The position numbers and the translations under genes are program-made. Below, piece after piece: positions 26,477-35,571 of a stretch of 55,071 nucleotides of DNA. The notes under the pieces were generated by a model, which was not told the DNA's origin, ran no database searches, and saw nothing but the letters and a program-made list of their open reading frames with translations. How positions within the stretch are numbered: the stretch's first letter is position 1; each line of letters starts with the position of its first letter. Source of the DNA: JAYSRU01 sp043720875 (GTDB taxonomy: Bacteria > Bacteroidota > Bacteroidia > Flavobacteriales_D > Crocinitomicaceae); NCBI GenBank assembly GCA_043720875.1, contig JAYSRU010000268.1:1-55071 (forward strand), given 5' to 3'.

Positions 26477-28054
26477 ATGGAGAAAACAAAACGGATAATG
26501 TTTCTAGATTTAATGCGGGTAATCGCATTATTTATGATGATTCAAGGTCACACTATCTATGATTTCCTCGATTTAGAAATTCGCGAAGGGAATAGTACTG
26601 CAAGAAACGTATGGACAAGTCTACGCGGGTATACTGCTCCATTCTTTATGCTCGTTTCAGGAGCGGTATTTACTTTTTTAATGATTTCTCAAGCCAAGAC
26701 TGATGGGACTAATCCTAGAATCAAAGCAGGATTGAAAAGAATATTTTCATTACTTTTTTGGGGATACATGCTCAATTTCCCTCTTCACGTGATTGTTAAA
26801 ATATTTACCGAAGATGGTTATCATCGACTTAAGCAAGTCAATATTATTGAAACGTTTACTACAATTCTTTGGATATCGGTATGCATCTTTATTTACAAAT
26901 CATTGATGTATGAGCGCAGTAATAATGAGAAACGATTAATGAAACTACTATTTAACCGTAAGGCATTAGTTCATTTGCAATTTAGAGCCAGCCTCTTTCG
27001 AAAATCATATTTTACCACTGAAGAAATACGCAAGAGGGTTAATTCTAGTTTTTTTTGGGGCTTAATTATTAGCATTCCATTTCTTATTATTTCGAATGAG
27101 CTTACCCAAGAAGAAATTCAGCGCGCGTTTCGTGTAGATGTTCTACACCTGATTGCCATTGGATTATTACTGATAATGCTTATACACTCATTACTTTCCA
27201 TCGACAAATACAAAAAGGCAATTATTTTTAGCTTAATCCTGATCGTTTTGGGATTGTTCTATTACGGCAACCATTTTAACATGGCCCAAAATGGAACTTT
27301 AGGAATTTTAGTCCTACTCCTTATTATTGTCTCCTTGATTGCCTTAACCAACTTGTTCATTACGGAGAAAAAGCTAGCTCAAGGTATTACTTATTTATTA
27401 CTTGCGGTATTAATTATTGGGCTGTACCCTATGGTTAACAATGTAAAATTTGACAATCTTCACAGTGTAATCGCACCCTATTTGAACACTTTTGAAACAG
27501 GCTCTCAGTTTCCGGTAACTCCTTGGGTAAGTTACATTATGATGGGTGCAGTCATGGGGACGTGGTTATCATACGAGGTACACAAAGAAAAGTTCGAACG
27601 CCATATTGGGTGGAAATTGGCAATAATTGGTGTTTTTTTTCTGAGCTTGTCTTATTTTGGAGATTTGTTAGAACAAAGACAATATGGCCAAAGTTATTAT
27701 TGGGTAGATAGTCCAAATTTGATTTACCATCGTATTGGAATTGTCATTAGTGTTGGTGCTGTTATGGGATTCATTAGTCTCTATATCAAACAAATTCCAA
27801 AAGTTGTAAGCCAAATGACACGAAATACGCTTTGGTTATATGTTGGACACCTAGTTATTATCTATCAGGTTGTGAAACCAATAATAGGGACAACCACGAG
27901 ATTCTCGTTACCCGTAACACTACTTTGTGTGGTACTCATGTTTTTCTTAATGTATTTGCAAACTCAAGTGATCATCAAGCAACAAAAAAAAGGTGGCTAT
28001 ATTGCTTGGGCAAAAAGTTTGAGAAAGAAAAAATCAACAGAAATAGAGCATTAA
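26477..28054 (+). CDS. Multi-pass membrane acyltransferase, DUF1624 / heparan-alpha-glucosaminide N-acetyltransferase-like
   Basis: The 525-residue protein has about ten hydrophobic segments across its length. The N-terminus has the family signature: R6IMFLDLMRVIALFMMIQGH with D11, R14 and H25, then APFFMLVSGAVFTFL. These enzymes move an acyl group across the membrane onto an amino sugar or other surface molecule. The placement beside the polysaccharide cluster (opposite strand, meeting at the stop codons) makes polysaccharide acylation possible, but this is inference. The stop TAA overlaps the stop of the sugar transferase gene inside TTAA (28051-28054), leaving no space for a terminator. 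Confidence 0.75.
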   Translation: MEKTKRIMFLDLMRVIALFMMIQGHTIYDFLDLEIREGNSTARNVWTSLRGYTAPFFMLVSGAVFTFLMISQAKTDGTNPRIKAGLKRIFSLLFWGYMLNFPLHVIVKIFTEDGYHRLKQVNIIETFTTILWISVCIFIYKSLMYERSNNEKRLMKLLFNRKALVHLQFRASLFRKSYFTTEEIRKRVNSSFFWGLIISIPFLIISNELTQEEIQRAFRVDVLHLIAIGLLLIMLIHSLLSIDKYKKAIIFSLILIVLGLFYYGNHFNMAQNGTLGILVLLLIIVSLIALTNLFITEKKLAQGITYLLLAVLIIGLYPMVNNVKFDNLHSVIAPYLNTFETGSQFPVTPWVSYIMMGAVMGTWLSYEVHKEKFERHIGWKLAIIGVFFLSLSYFGDLLEQRQYGQSYYWVDSPNLIYHRIGIVISVGAVMGFISLYIKQIPKVVSQMTRNTLWLYVGHLVIIYQVVKPIIGTTTRFSLPVTLLCVVLMFFLMYLQTQVIIKQQKKGGYIAWAKSLRKKKSTEIEH

Positions 28055-28641
28055 GAAAGTACCTTTTTGAGCGTGTCAATAATGATTTTGATGTTCTCTT
28101 TGAATGAAGCTTTACTTATGTACGCTAGATTTATTTGCAATTTTGCTGGCATAATTTCTTCAATATACGTTTTCTCTGGATTGTCTGACAAGCCAAGAAC
28201 CCTATTCTCATCGAAGTATTCTAATGATGCACGATCCGTAATTCCAGGTTTGACTGTCAAAACTTTCAGTTGTTCTTCAGAGTAATATTTTACATATTTT
28301 TCTACTTCTGGTCTTGGTCCAACAACGCTCATGTCGCCAATCAGCACATTCAAAAATTGGGGAAATTCATCTAACTTGAATTTTCGAATAAAATAGCCAA
28401 CTTTCGTAATTCGAGGATCGCGCATACCGACTGTAATCAAAGATGCATTGACTTCTTGCTTCATTTTCATGCTTCGGAACTTATACAACTTAAATGGTTT
28501 AGCATTAAGCCCTATGCGTGTTTGTTTATAAAATACTGAGCCTGGATCTGTGCAAACAATTGCAAGCGCTAAACACACTCCAAAAGGCAAAAAAAGTAGA
28601 ATGACAATAGTAGAAAAGAGGATGTCAAAACAGCGAACCAT
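28051..28641 (-). CDS. Bacterial sugar transferase, initiating phosphoglycosyl transferase (PglC/WcaJ C-terminal type)
   Basis: The 196-residue protein is the short, PglC-like form: one re-entrant hydrophobic helix (about 5-29), then FYKQTRIGLNAKPFKLYKFRSM, the catalytic D91-E92 pair in FKLDEFPQFLNVLIGDMS, and VVGPRPEVE. It moves a sugar-1-phosphate from a UDP-sugar to undecaprenyl phosphate, the first membrane step of polysaccharide or glycan assembly. It is the last gene of the cluster, two bases after a DegT-type aminotransferase, a pairing known from bacillosamine-type (N-glycan or capsule) pathways. The donor is probably an amino-modified UDP-sugar, but this is not proven. Confidence 0.9.
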   Translation of the reverse strand: MVRCFDILFSTIVILLFLPFGVCLALAIVCTDPGSVFYKQTRIGLNAKPFKLYKFRSMKMKQEVNASLITVGMRDPRITKVGYFIRKFKLDEFPQFLNVLIGDMSVVGPRPEVEKYVKYYSEEQLKVLTVKPGITDRASLEYFDENRVLGLSDNPEKTYIEEIMPAKLQINLAYISKASFKENIKIIIDTLKKVLS

Positions 28642-28643
28642 TG

Positions 28644-29849
28644 TTATTTATTTTGCACTGCAGCTATTACTGCTGCAATAACGATTTCAACTTGTTCATC
28701 CGTTAAATCGTAATAAACTGGTAAAGTGATTTCATTTGAATATTTGTTCCAAGATTCAGGATAGTCTTCCATTTTAAATCCTCTGGATTTGTATGCCGTT
28801 AATAATGGTAAAGGCTGAAAATGCACATTTACAGACACATCTTGATCGAAGATGCGTTGCATTATAGCGTCGCGTTCACTTTCCGTTGCATCTGCAATAC
28901 GCAATTGGTATAAATGAAAGCACGATTGACGATCTACTGATTCGAATAACGGGGTAAGTGCCCAAGGCAAATTCTTAAAAGCCGCTTCGTATTTTCTGAA
29001 AATAGTTTCACGGCGATTTAGGTTCTCTTGAAATCTTTCCAACTCTACCAGACCAATAGCGGCAAGTATATCAGTCATGTTACACTTATAACCAGGCTCA
29101 ACAACATCATATCTCCAATTTCCTTTTTGAGCCTTCGCCATTGCATCTTTATTCTGACCATGTAAAATCTTCACACATAAATCTTTATAAATAGCATCAT
29201 GATCAAAACCATCTGGCAAATTGATTGACATTGTTCCGCCTTCCGCTGTCGTTAAGTTCTTTACTGCATGGAATGAGAAACACGAGACATCCGCGATGCT
29301 CCCAGATTTTTTACCTTTATAAGTAGATCCAAAACTATGTGCTGCATCCGCAGCAATAAGAATTCTTCCTAATTTTTTTTGAAAGTCTGAATTCGGTGAA
29401 AATTGACGTAGTATTTCTGGTTCATTAACCAAAGCAAATATTGCATCGTAATCGCAAGGATATCCAGCTATATCAACCGGCATTATTACTTTTGTTCTTG
29501 GGGTAATTGCAGCGCGAATGGCAGCAACTGAAATATTAAAATCTTCTTTGTTAACGTCTACCATGATTACCTTCGCCCCAGTATGCATCACTACATTGGC
29601 GCTCGCACAATACGTATAAGCAGGAATTATTACTTCGTCACCTTCACCAATGCCCCACCAACGTAACAAAAGCTCCATTCCTGCTGTCCAAGAACTAACA
29701 GCAACAGTAGTTTTATTACCGCAATACTCGGTTAATCTTTGTTCAAAAAGTTTTGTTCTTGGTCCTGTTGTTATCCATCCAGAAGTAAGTGCCGCAGCAA
29801 CCTCATCAAGTACGCGTTGATCAATACGTGGTGGAGAAAATGGAATCAT
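28644..29849 (-). CDS. DegT/DnrJ/EryC1/StrS family sugar aminotransferase
   Basis: The 401-residue PLP enzyme makes amino sugars from keto nucleotide sugars. The visible residues are D168 in AADAAHSFG and the PLP lysine K197 in SCFSFHAVKNLTTAEGG. GDEVIIPAYTYCASANVV is also typical of the family. It sits two bases before the sugar transferase gene, like PglE and PglC in bacillosamine pathways. The 4,6-dehydratase (PglF) and acetyltransferase (PglD) partners are not in this window. A region of about 114 bases separates it from the glycosyltransferase gene upstream, and TATATTTA at about 29866-29873 on the minus strand may be a weak -7 box. Confidence 0.9.
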   Translation of the reverse strand: MIPFSPPRIDQRVLDEVAAALTSGWITTGPRTKLFEQRLTEYCGNKTTVAVSSWTAGMELLLRWWGIGEGDEVIIPAYTYCASANVVMHTGAKVIMVDVNKEDFNISVAAIRAAITPRTKVIMPVDIAGYPCDYDAIFALVNEPEILRQFSPNSDFQKKLGRILIAADAAHSFGSTYKGKKSGSIADVSCFSFHAVKNLTTAEGGTMSINLPDGFDHDAIYKDLCVKILHGQNKDAMAKAQKGNWRYDVVEPGYKCNMTDILAAIGLVELERFQENLNRRETIFRKYEAAFKNLPWALTPLFESVDRQSCFHLYQLRIADATESERDAIMQRIFDQDVSVNVHFQPLPLLTAYKSRGFKMEDYPESWNKYSNEITLPVYYDLTDEQVEIVIAAVIAAVQNK

Positions 29850-29963
29850 AGTATAATATTAAGTTGTAAATATAATTAGATAATAGCGGTATTAATAGTA
29901 ATAAACAAAAAATTGCACCGCCATGCATGGATCTTAAATTGTTGCATTGCATATCGATACCCA

Positions 29964-31190
29964 TTATCCATTAGCTGATAAGTAAGCTAAAAAATCATCT
30001 GCTATTTTATTTCTATTAAAATTAGTTTCTACGTAGGCTCTTCCCCTTTTACCCATTTCCAAAATTCGGCTTTCTACTTCCAGAATTTTGTTCACTTGCT
30101 TTACCAAATCTGTTGTATTTTCGGGTTCAAAATATAACCCAGCATTTGCAGTATCGATGAAATGTTTTTTTGCTTCTCCATCAACGCCAAGTAGCAGCGG
30201 TAACTCCATTGCCAAGGCTTCAAATATTTTTGAAGGGATTGCGCCTTGGAAAATATCTAACTTTTTTAAGGGAACTAGTGCAACATTCATTGCCTTTAGT
30301 ACAAAAGGCATTTCACTCTTTGGAACTGGATCAAAAAAGTGTACATTCTGTAGCTGCAATTTATTTTTCAATTGCAATAACTCTTCCTTGAGTGGTCCGT
30401 TACCTTGAAGAATGAAATGTAGATTGGACCTATGTTTCAAAAGCTCTGCTCCGTTTAATATTATTTCTAAACCCTGTGCATGTCCCAAGATTCCTCCATA
30501 AAAGAATAAAATATCTTCCACCTTAAACCCATGTTTACTGCGGAAATCATCTGTTGTAATACGCTTAGGTGAGTAATACTCCAAGTCAACACCATTTGGC
30601 AACCAATATGTCTTACATTCCGGAAATCTCTTCTTAATATTATCCACAATTCCTTGTGTTTGTCCTGTAATTATGTGTGCACGTTGATAACACTTTTTTT
30701 CTAAACTATAAGCAAAATTTAGCATAGTTTTGTTGGTCACGATTCCTAATTTTTCTGCACTTTCAGGCCATAGATCAGAAACATTAAATATAAGTTTTGC
30801 TTTTAACTTCCTAGACAATCTCATTGCCGAATAGCCGAGAAACAATGGTGGAGATTCTACCATAAGATAATCGTAATTCAACAGTTTTCTTCCCCGAAAA
30901 TAGGAAGTGATAACAAAACTAAAATAGTTTAATAACCTTGGAACAATTGATTTTGATTTAGTTACATAAATTCTTGAACGAAAAACGTGTATTCCGTCAA
31001 TTATTTCCTCCTTTATTTTACCTGATTTATATGCTGCATGAATTTCCATTTTTGGATAATTTGGCATGGCAGTTAATACATTCACCTTATGACCTTTTGC
31101 TTGAATTCTGACGGCAAGTTCGTGCAATCTATTTTGAGGAGCACCAATTTCTGGAGGATAATATTGTGTTAAAATTAGAATGCTTTTCAT
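29964..31190 (-). CDS. Glycosyltransferase family 4 (WbuB-like)
   Basis: The 408-residue protein has the two Rossmann domains of GT-B enzymes. The N-terminal part starts ILILTQYYPPEIGAPQNRL and VNVLTAMPNYP, as in WbuB-type transferases. The C-terminal part has FFYGGILGHAQGLEIILN, FILQGNGPLKEEL and the donor-binding IPSKIFEALAMELPLLLG (retaining GT4 E-x7-E-like region). It should add one sugar from a nucleotide donor to the lipid-linked oligosaccharide on the cytoplasmic side. It overlaps the upstream Wzy-like gene by 4 bases. Confidence 0.88.
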   Translation of the reverse strand: MKSILILTQYYPPEIGAPQNRLHELAVRIQAKGHKVNVLTAMPNYPKMEIHAAYKSGKIKEEIIDGIHVFRSRIYVTKSKSIVPRLLNYFSFVITSYFRGRKLLNYDYLMVESPPLFLGYSAMRLSRKLKAKLIFNVSDLWPESAEKLGIVTNKTMLNFAYSLEKKCYQRAHIITGQTQGIVDNIKKRFPECKTYWLPNGVDLEYYSPKRITTDDFRSKHGFKVEDILFFYGGILGHAQGLEIILNGAELLKHRSNLHFILQGNGPLKEELLQLKNKLQLQNVHFFDPVPKSEMPFVLKAMNVALVPLKKLDIFQGAIPSKIFEALAMELPLLLGVDGEAKKHFIDTANAGLYFEPENTTDLVKQVNKILEVESRILEMGKRGRAYVETNFNRNKIADDFLAYLSANG

Positions 31191-32425
31191 ACTATATCTA
31201 CTTTATTTGGATGCATTTCTTGATTCGCTAAATTTAAAAGTACGCTAACAAATGAATAGAAAATAATGCCACTTTGCAATTGTAGCATCGATTCAAATAA
31301 ACAATTAAACACTAAATTTAGTATGACAATAAGTAAAATCCAATTCTTGTATTTGAACGCTGTCCGTATACAAAACCCCATTAATAAAAGAAAAGTAGTT
31401 AAGCCAAAAACACCAATTTCTAAAGCTATTTGTAAAAATTGATTGTGCGGATTGTAGTTTTCTCTCGCCATTTCTGATTGCCCCAATTCTCTTAGTCTAG
31501 TTCCCAAAACTTCATCCAAATTACCAGTACCCACACCAAATGGATACTTCGCACAGAGATCTCCTGAAATTGTCCACATTACCAATCTCACCTCAGAACC
31601 TGACATTGGATATTTATGTTGTTCAACAAAGGCTGTAGGATTTTTCAAATATTGATCTACATACCATTTTGCACCAGACCATTCACCTTCAATTTGAGGA
31701 ATTCCTATTATGGTGAAATACAATAAAATTGGTGTTGCAATTGCTGAAAAAAAGGCTACTATTTTACCATAACGCTGATAAATTTTAAGTAAAAAGAATA
31801 TCGCAGTAAACGCCAATAAGAACAAAATTCCGGCTAAACTCAGTAATAGCATTGAATATAAAAATAGCATCCCTAGGGCGGGATAAACCCAAAATTTAGA
31901 GAAACCTATATAGCTTTTTTTATATCCAAAATACAAAATACACATACCAAAAACTACATAAGCAGCCGTGTAAGTTGGATGATGCAGTGTTGAAAGTAAA
32001 CTGGAAAGAAAACAATGGTAATCAGATCCTTCGCGCATGAAACAAAAACAAGAGATAACGAATCCATGAACAATTAATGCCCCTAAACTGATCAAATATG
32101 CTTTTATCGGAATACTCCAATTGATCCTAAATATAGGCTTGAAAGCCAATAGCAAAGGAAACAAGACAAAAGCTATCTTGTTCTCCACATATTTTGTAGC
32201 TTGATCAGGATTACGCGTAAATCCAATATATAACATGTATATGACATATAACAAAATGAACAGTGAAGGTATAACTGTTAATTTAAAAGCTAATAATCTT
32301 TTGCTAACGCCATAGATTACAGTCAAAAACAAAAGAATGAAAGCAATCCCTACCAATTTTGGAAGAAGTAAAATTAGTACTCCAAAAAGAGCTAATGAAA
32401 AAGCGTATATGCGACTAAAATTCAT
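31187..32425 (-). CDS. O-antigen ligase / Wzy-type polymerase, first of two
   Basis: The 412-residue protein has about ten membrane helices and a large periplasmic loop. Near the C-terminus it has YPFGVGTGNLDEVL and YNPHNQFLQIALEIGVFGLTTF, the Wzy/WaaL signature (H-N then an E-x-G-x-x-G pattern). Such proteins polymerise repeat units (Wzy) or ligate glycan to a lipid or protein (WaaL, PglL). Sequence alone does not separate these roles. A second member of the same superfamily lies at 36820-38220 in the same cluster, so one may polymerise and the other ligate. It overlaps both neighbours by 4 bases. Confidence 0.82.
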   Translation of the reverse strand: MNFSRIYAFSLALFGVLILLLPKLVGIAFILLFLTVIYGVSKRLLAFKLTVIPSLFILLYVIYMLYIGFTRNPDQATKYVENKIAFVLFPLLLAFKPIFRINWSIPIKAYLISLGALIVHGFVISCFCFMREGSDYHCFLSSLLSTLHHPTYTAAYVVFGMCILYFGYKKSYIGFSKFWVYPALGMLFLYSMLLLSLAGILFLLAFTAIFFLLKIYQRYGKIVAFFSAIATPILLYFTIIGIPQIEGEWSGAKWYVDQYLKNPTAFVEQHKYPMSGSEVRLVMWTISGDLCAKYPFGVGTGNLDEVLGTRLRELGQSEMARENYNPHNQFLQIALEIGVFGLTTFLLLMGFCIRTAFKYKNWILLIVILNLVFNCLFESMLQLQSGIIFYSFVSVLLNLANQEMHPNKVDIV

Positions 32426-33453
32426 CCGTTAATAAGTTTGTTGTAATAACTCTTAAATATACTATTTGACGCCTGTCTTGTGGCTTCTTTAAAAATTAAC
32501 GCTTCGTTATGCGCCACCAGTTTTTCTTTGTTAAGTAACAAGGCTCTCCCAAATGGATCAACCTCATTACTGGTGACAACTATTCCATTTTCACCATCCT
32601 TTACCCATGCCAAATTGGAAGGTAAGTTTGATAATACCGGAATACATCCAGCAGACATGGCTTCGAGCACACTAACTGACGTTCCATCGCTTTCGGGTAT
32701 TGAAACATAAATTTGAGCATCTGCATAATTCGAGCGATTCTCATCACTATCAAGCCATCCTAAAAATTTCACTTTAGGTTGCAAGTTCAATTTTTCAACT
32801 TGAAGCATTAACTTTTCTGTTTCATCCCCACTTCCCGCAATTGCTAATTCCCATGTTGGATTTTGTGTTACAAAAACATGGAAATAATCAATCACATCAT
32901 GAATATGATATAACGTTTTGTGTAAGCGATTAGAATAGACGACATTTTTCTTTAATTTGCTTGAAATGGGATCAATACCATATTGCAGTAGGTGATATTT
33001 TGCCTCGCTCGGTGATAATAGCTTCATTTCGTCTATCATTTCTTGACTATCCCCAGTAACAATTTTAGACCTTTTCAAGGTTTTTATCACTAAAAAACGA
33101 AATAATTTGTTCTGTTTCGGAACCAGCAACACATCACTACCCCAAGCAGTTGTTATGACAGGTATTTTAAGCTTACTCGCCGCTTTTGACACAAAATATG
33201 CAAGCCTATTTACTTGGTGAATATGTATAACACTAGGTTTCAACGCTTTAAAAATAGCCTTCAGTGCAAAATAATTTTTCAGAATTGAAACAGGATTTAG
33301 TCTTCTAAAATTTACGTGAAATTCTTGGGATACACCCTCAAAATTGCAAATTTCTTCAGATAATAACTGCACATTGATCTCGTAACTACCTATACTTTTA
33401 ACATAAGATGAAACATGAATTGATTTTGAACCAACAATTAGCACATGTATCAT
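32422..33453 (-). CDS. Glycosyltransferase family 4
   Basis: The 343-residue GT-B protein has the N-terminal acceptor domain with SVIHIHQVNRLAYFVSK and ITTAWGSDVLL, and the C-terminal donor domain with ELAIAGSGDETEKL, VKFLGWL and the GT4 motif SIPESDGTSVSVLEAMSAG (E-x7-E), which binds the nucleotide sugar. No signal peptide or membrane helix, so it works at the inner face of the membrane. It overlaps the genes on both sides by 4 bases. The sugar and acceptor are unknown. Confidence 0.88.
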   Translation of the reverse strand: MIHVLIVGSKSIHVSSYVKSIGSYEINVQLLSEEICNFEGVSQEFHVNFRRLNPVSILKNYFALKAIFKALKPSVIHIHQVNRLAYFVSKAASKLKIPVITTAWGSDVLLVPKQNKLFRFLVIKTLKRSKIVTGDSQEMIDEMKLLSPSEAKYHLLQYGIDPISSKLKKNVVYSNRLHKTLYHIHDVIDYFHVFVTQNPTWELAIAGSGDETEKLMLQVEKLNLQPKVKFLGWLDSDENRSNYADAQIYVSIPESDGTSVSVLEAMSAGCIPVLSNLPSNLAWVKDGENGIVVTSNEVDPFGRALLLNKEKLVAHNEALIFKEATRQASNSIFKSYYNKLING

Positions 33454-34676
33454 GACAACATATTTTGAATTAATTTTAAAAGCTTGTCTACTTGAAACTT
33501 TCTATGCAAAGATTTTGCATCTTCATCATTCGCCGCTTTTATTATCCCAGATTTAGCATGTGTATAAGCCAATTCTAATTGTTGGGCAATGGCCAAAGGC
33601 TGATCAAATGGAGCGATATAACCGGCATTCATTTGTTCAATTAATAGCGCAGCGGCAGTAGTTTTATCCATGCATGCAATGACTGGTTTTTGAACCGATA
33701 GATAATCGAACACTTTACCAGAGAAAACGCCAGGACGATCTATAGGAGGCAAGGGGATAAAATTTATATCCATGCTCCCCATTTTTTCAATCGCAGCTTT
33801 GTATTCCAATCGAGGTAAGACGTGCACATTATTTTTTATAGCTTTAGGAATAAGAAAATTATGATGCGCCCCATAGATGAAAAATTCAAACTTAAACAGA
33901 TTAGCATTTGCCAATAGTTCCAATGCTTCCATGAAATAATTTGGTTTAATATCTCCATAAAATGTTCCAAAATAGCCTATTGAAAAATATGCGTTTGGCT
34001 TTGTTTGTAGACTCGCTTGGGAGAAATCATGATCAAATCCATTCCGGATTTCTTCCACCAACGGAACATCAGGGCAAAGTCTTTTAAAATCCTGCACCAA
34101 AGGCAAGCTAACACTAGTAATCATTGAAGCATTAGCATTTACTACCTTCTCTATTTCTCGATACAAAGATTTATTTGAATCATTGATATAAAGATTTAAA
34201 CTCATTTCATCTCGCATATCAGCCACCCATTTTACAGAAGGGAAAGTTTCGATGAATTTGTTTGCTATCAAATGTGGCTCGTGTGGAGAAAATGAACTAA
34301 TGACTAACTCAAAATGAGCAGATAGATGAATTTTATGCAAATCTGATGAACTCGCTTTTCGCCAAGATGATAATGGAAATTTTACAACTTTCGACCTCAT
34401 AATCCTAAGTAACGTCTTCAAATTGTGAACAGAACGATGATCCTTGGCATTACTTTTTAAAAAATTGTTAACTACTGACTCACGGTTGTAATGAATCGTT
34501 TCACCAAAACTTCCAATTTTAGTTTCTTTAGTAGGTCCCAAACAAAAAACATGCACATCAAATTCTGTCAACAAATATTTAGCAAAAGCTTCCATCCTAT
34601 TCACAGCAACTCCTTCCATCGGAGTATACCATGTAGTAATTAATGCAATAGTTTTTTTATTTCCCTGAGACTTCAT
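33450..34676 (-). CDS. Glycosyltransferase, GT4-like
   Basis: The 408-residue protein has the GT-B layout: N-terminal TIALITTWYTPMEGVAVNRME, a middle KWVADMRDEMSLN, and a donor domain with FSIGYFGTFYGDIKPN, FFIYGAHHNF, VHVLPRLEY and FSGKVFDYLSVQKPVIACM. The last motif replaces the usual E-x7-E of GT4 in a way common for this branch. The start overlaps the upstream gene by 20 bases, and a start a few codons later (at TIALITTWYTP there is no Met) is not available, so the ATG at 34674-34676 is kept. Its sugar specificity is unknown. Confidence 0.83.
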   Translation of the reverse strand: MKSQGNKKTIALITTWYTPMEGVAVNRMEAFAKYLLTEFDVHVFCLGPTKETKIGSFGETIHYNRESVVNNFLKSNAKDHRSVHNLKTLLRIMRSKVVKFPLSSWRKASSSDLHKIHLSAHFELVISSFSPHEPHLIANKFIETFPSVKWVADMRDEMSLNLYINDSNKSLYREIEKVVNANASMITSVSLPLVQDFKRLCPDVPLVEEIRNGFDHDFSQASLQTKPNAYFSIGYFGTFYGDIKPNYFMEALELLANANLFKFEFFIYGAHHNFLIPKAIKNNVHVLPRLEYKAAIEKMGSMDINFIPLPPIDRPGVFSGKVFDYLSVQKPVIACMDKTTAAALLIEQMNAGYIAPFDQPLAIAQQLELAYTHAKSGIIKAANDEDAKSLHRKFQVDKLLKLIQNMLS

Positions 34677-35571
34677 GCAATTTTTTACAATAATTCGTTA
34701 AGACTTTTGATTTCGAAAAATGCTGTTCAATCATTTCAACATTCGCTAAATTAGGCATATAATTTCTTTCCTCAATCAATTTCGAACTAAGTGCAATTTT
34801 CTCAATCAACTCTTGGTCTGTTTGTGCGAAATGACAATTATCCGCTTTATATGACCAAATCACTTCCATTCCAACAGATAGTGCTTCGATCATAGTAACA
34901 GAAAATCCGTCATGTTCAGTTAGCCGAATATAAATTGAACAATCTTTCATCAATTCGCCCACTTTTTCGGAACTTTGCCATGAAAGCAAATTTATGTTTT
35001 TCGGTAACTCTATTTCGGATGATTCCATTCCTATAATATTAAATATTATTTCTGGAAAAGCAATTGCTGCTGCGCGTGTTTGTTCAAATCCATAAAACGA
35101 CTGACGCGCTTGAGGGATATAAGCCAAAACACTAATTGCGTTATATCTTTTCAATTCAGTGAAAGCAGTTTTTCCATATTTAAAATGGACTTTTGATGAG
35201 ATAATGTTTAACTTATATAGTTCTTCTCCCAGCCACGGTGCATCATGAAAATGCGTTGCGTAATCAATATATTTTCGATTAATTATCCCTTTAAGTGTTC
35301 GTTGTTCCGCCAACATTACATCTGTACCTTGCCATTGCATGACTAATTTCTTTCTAAAAAATAATACCCAATCCAAACTACCACTTTGATCAGAAACACC
35401 ATTAAACGAAATCACTACATCACAAAAAGGGAGTAACAGTAAAAATTTGAGTTTTGCTAGCTTTGAATAGTATGTGTTTAAAAACCTAAAACTGGAGCTA
35501 GGTTCAATACTACTCAAATCGTTTGCTAATCTCATTGAAAACAATGGCAAACCGCTAATAAGTACTCTCAT
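34657..35571 (-). CDS. Glycosyltransferase, divergent GT-B fold
   Basis: The 304-residue protein is shorter and more divergent than its neighbours. The acceptor domain has CDVVISFNGVSDQSGSLDWV and KLVMQWQGTDVML. The donor domain has FNIIGMESSE and the GT4-like motif IYIRLTEHDGFSVTMIEALSVG (E-H-D-G-F-S then E-A-L). It probably transfers one sugar in the same assembly line. The overlaps (20 bases downstream, 17 bases upstream) show tight coupling with the flippase and the next transferase. Confidence 0.78.
   Translation of the reverse strand: MRVLISGLPLFSMRLANDLSSIEPSSSFRFLNTYYSKLAKLKFLLLLPFCDVVISFNGVSDQSGSLDWVLFFRKKLVMQWQGTDVMLAEQRTLKGIINRKYIDYATHFHDAPWLGEELYKLNIISSKVHFKYGKTAFTELKRYNAISVLAYIPQARQSFYGFEQTRAAAIAFPEIIFNIIGMESSEIELPKNINLLSWQSSEKVGELMKDCSIYIRLTEHDGFSVTMIEALSVGMEVIWSYKADNCHFAQTDQELIEKIALSSKLIEERNYMPNLANVEMIEQHFSKSKVLTNYCKKLHEVSGK

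Noticed and set aside
29850..29963. Possible small gene or insertion scar between the glycosyltransferase and the aminotransferase
   Set aside because: No frame longer than a few codons and no terminal repeats; it is better explained as a leader with a weak promoter.
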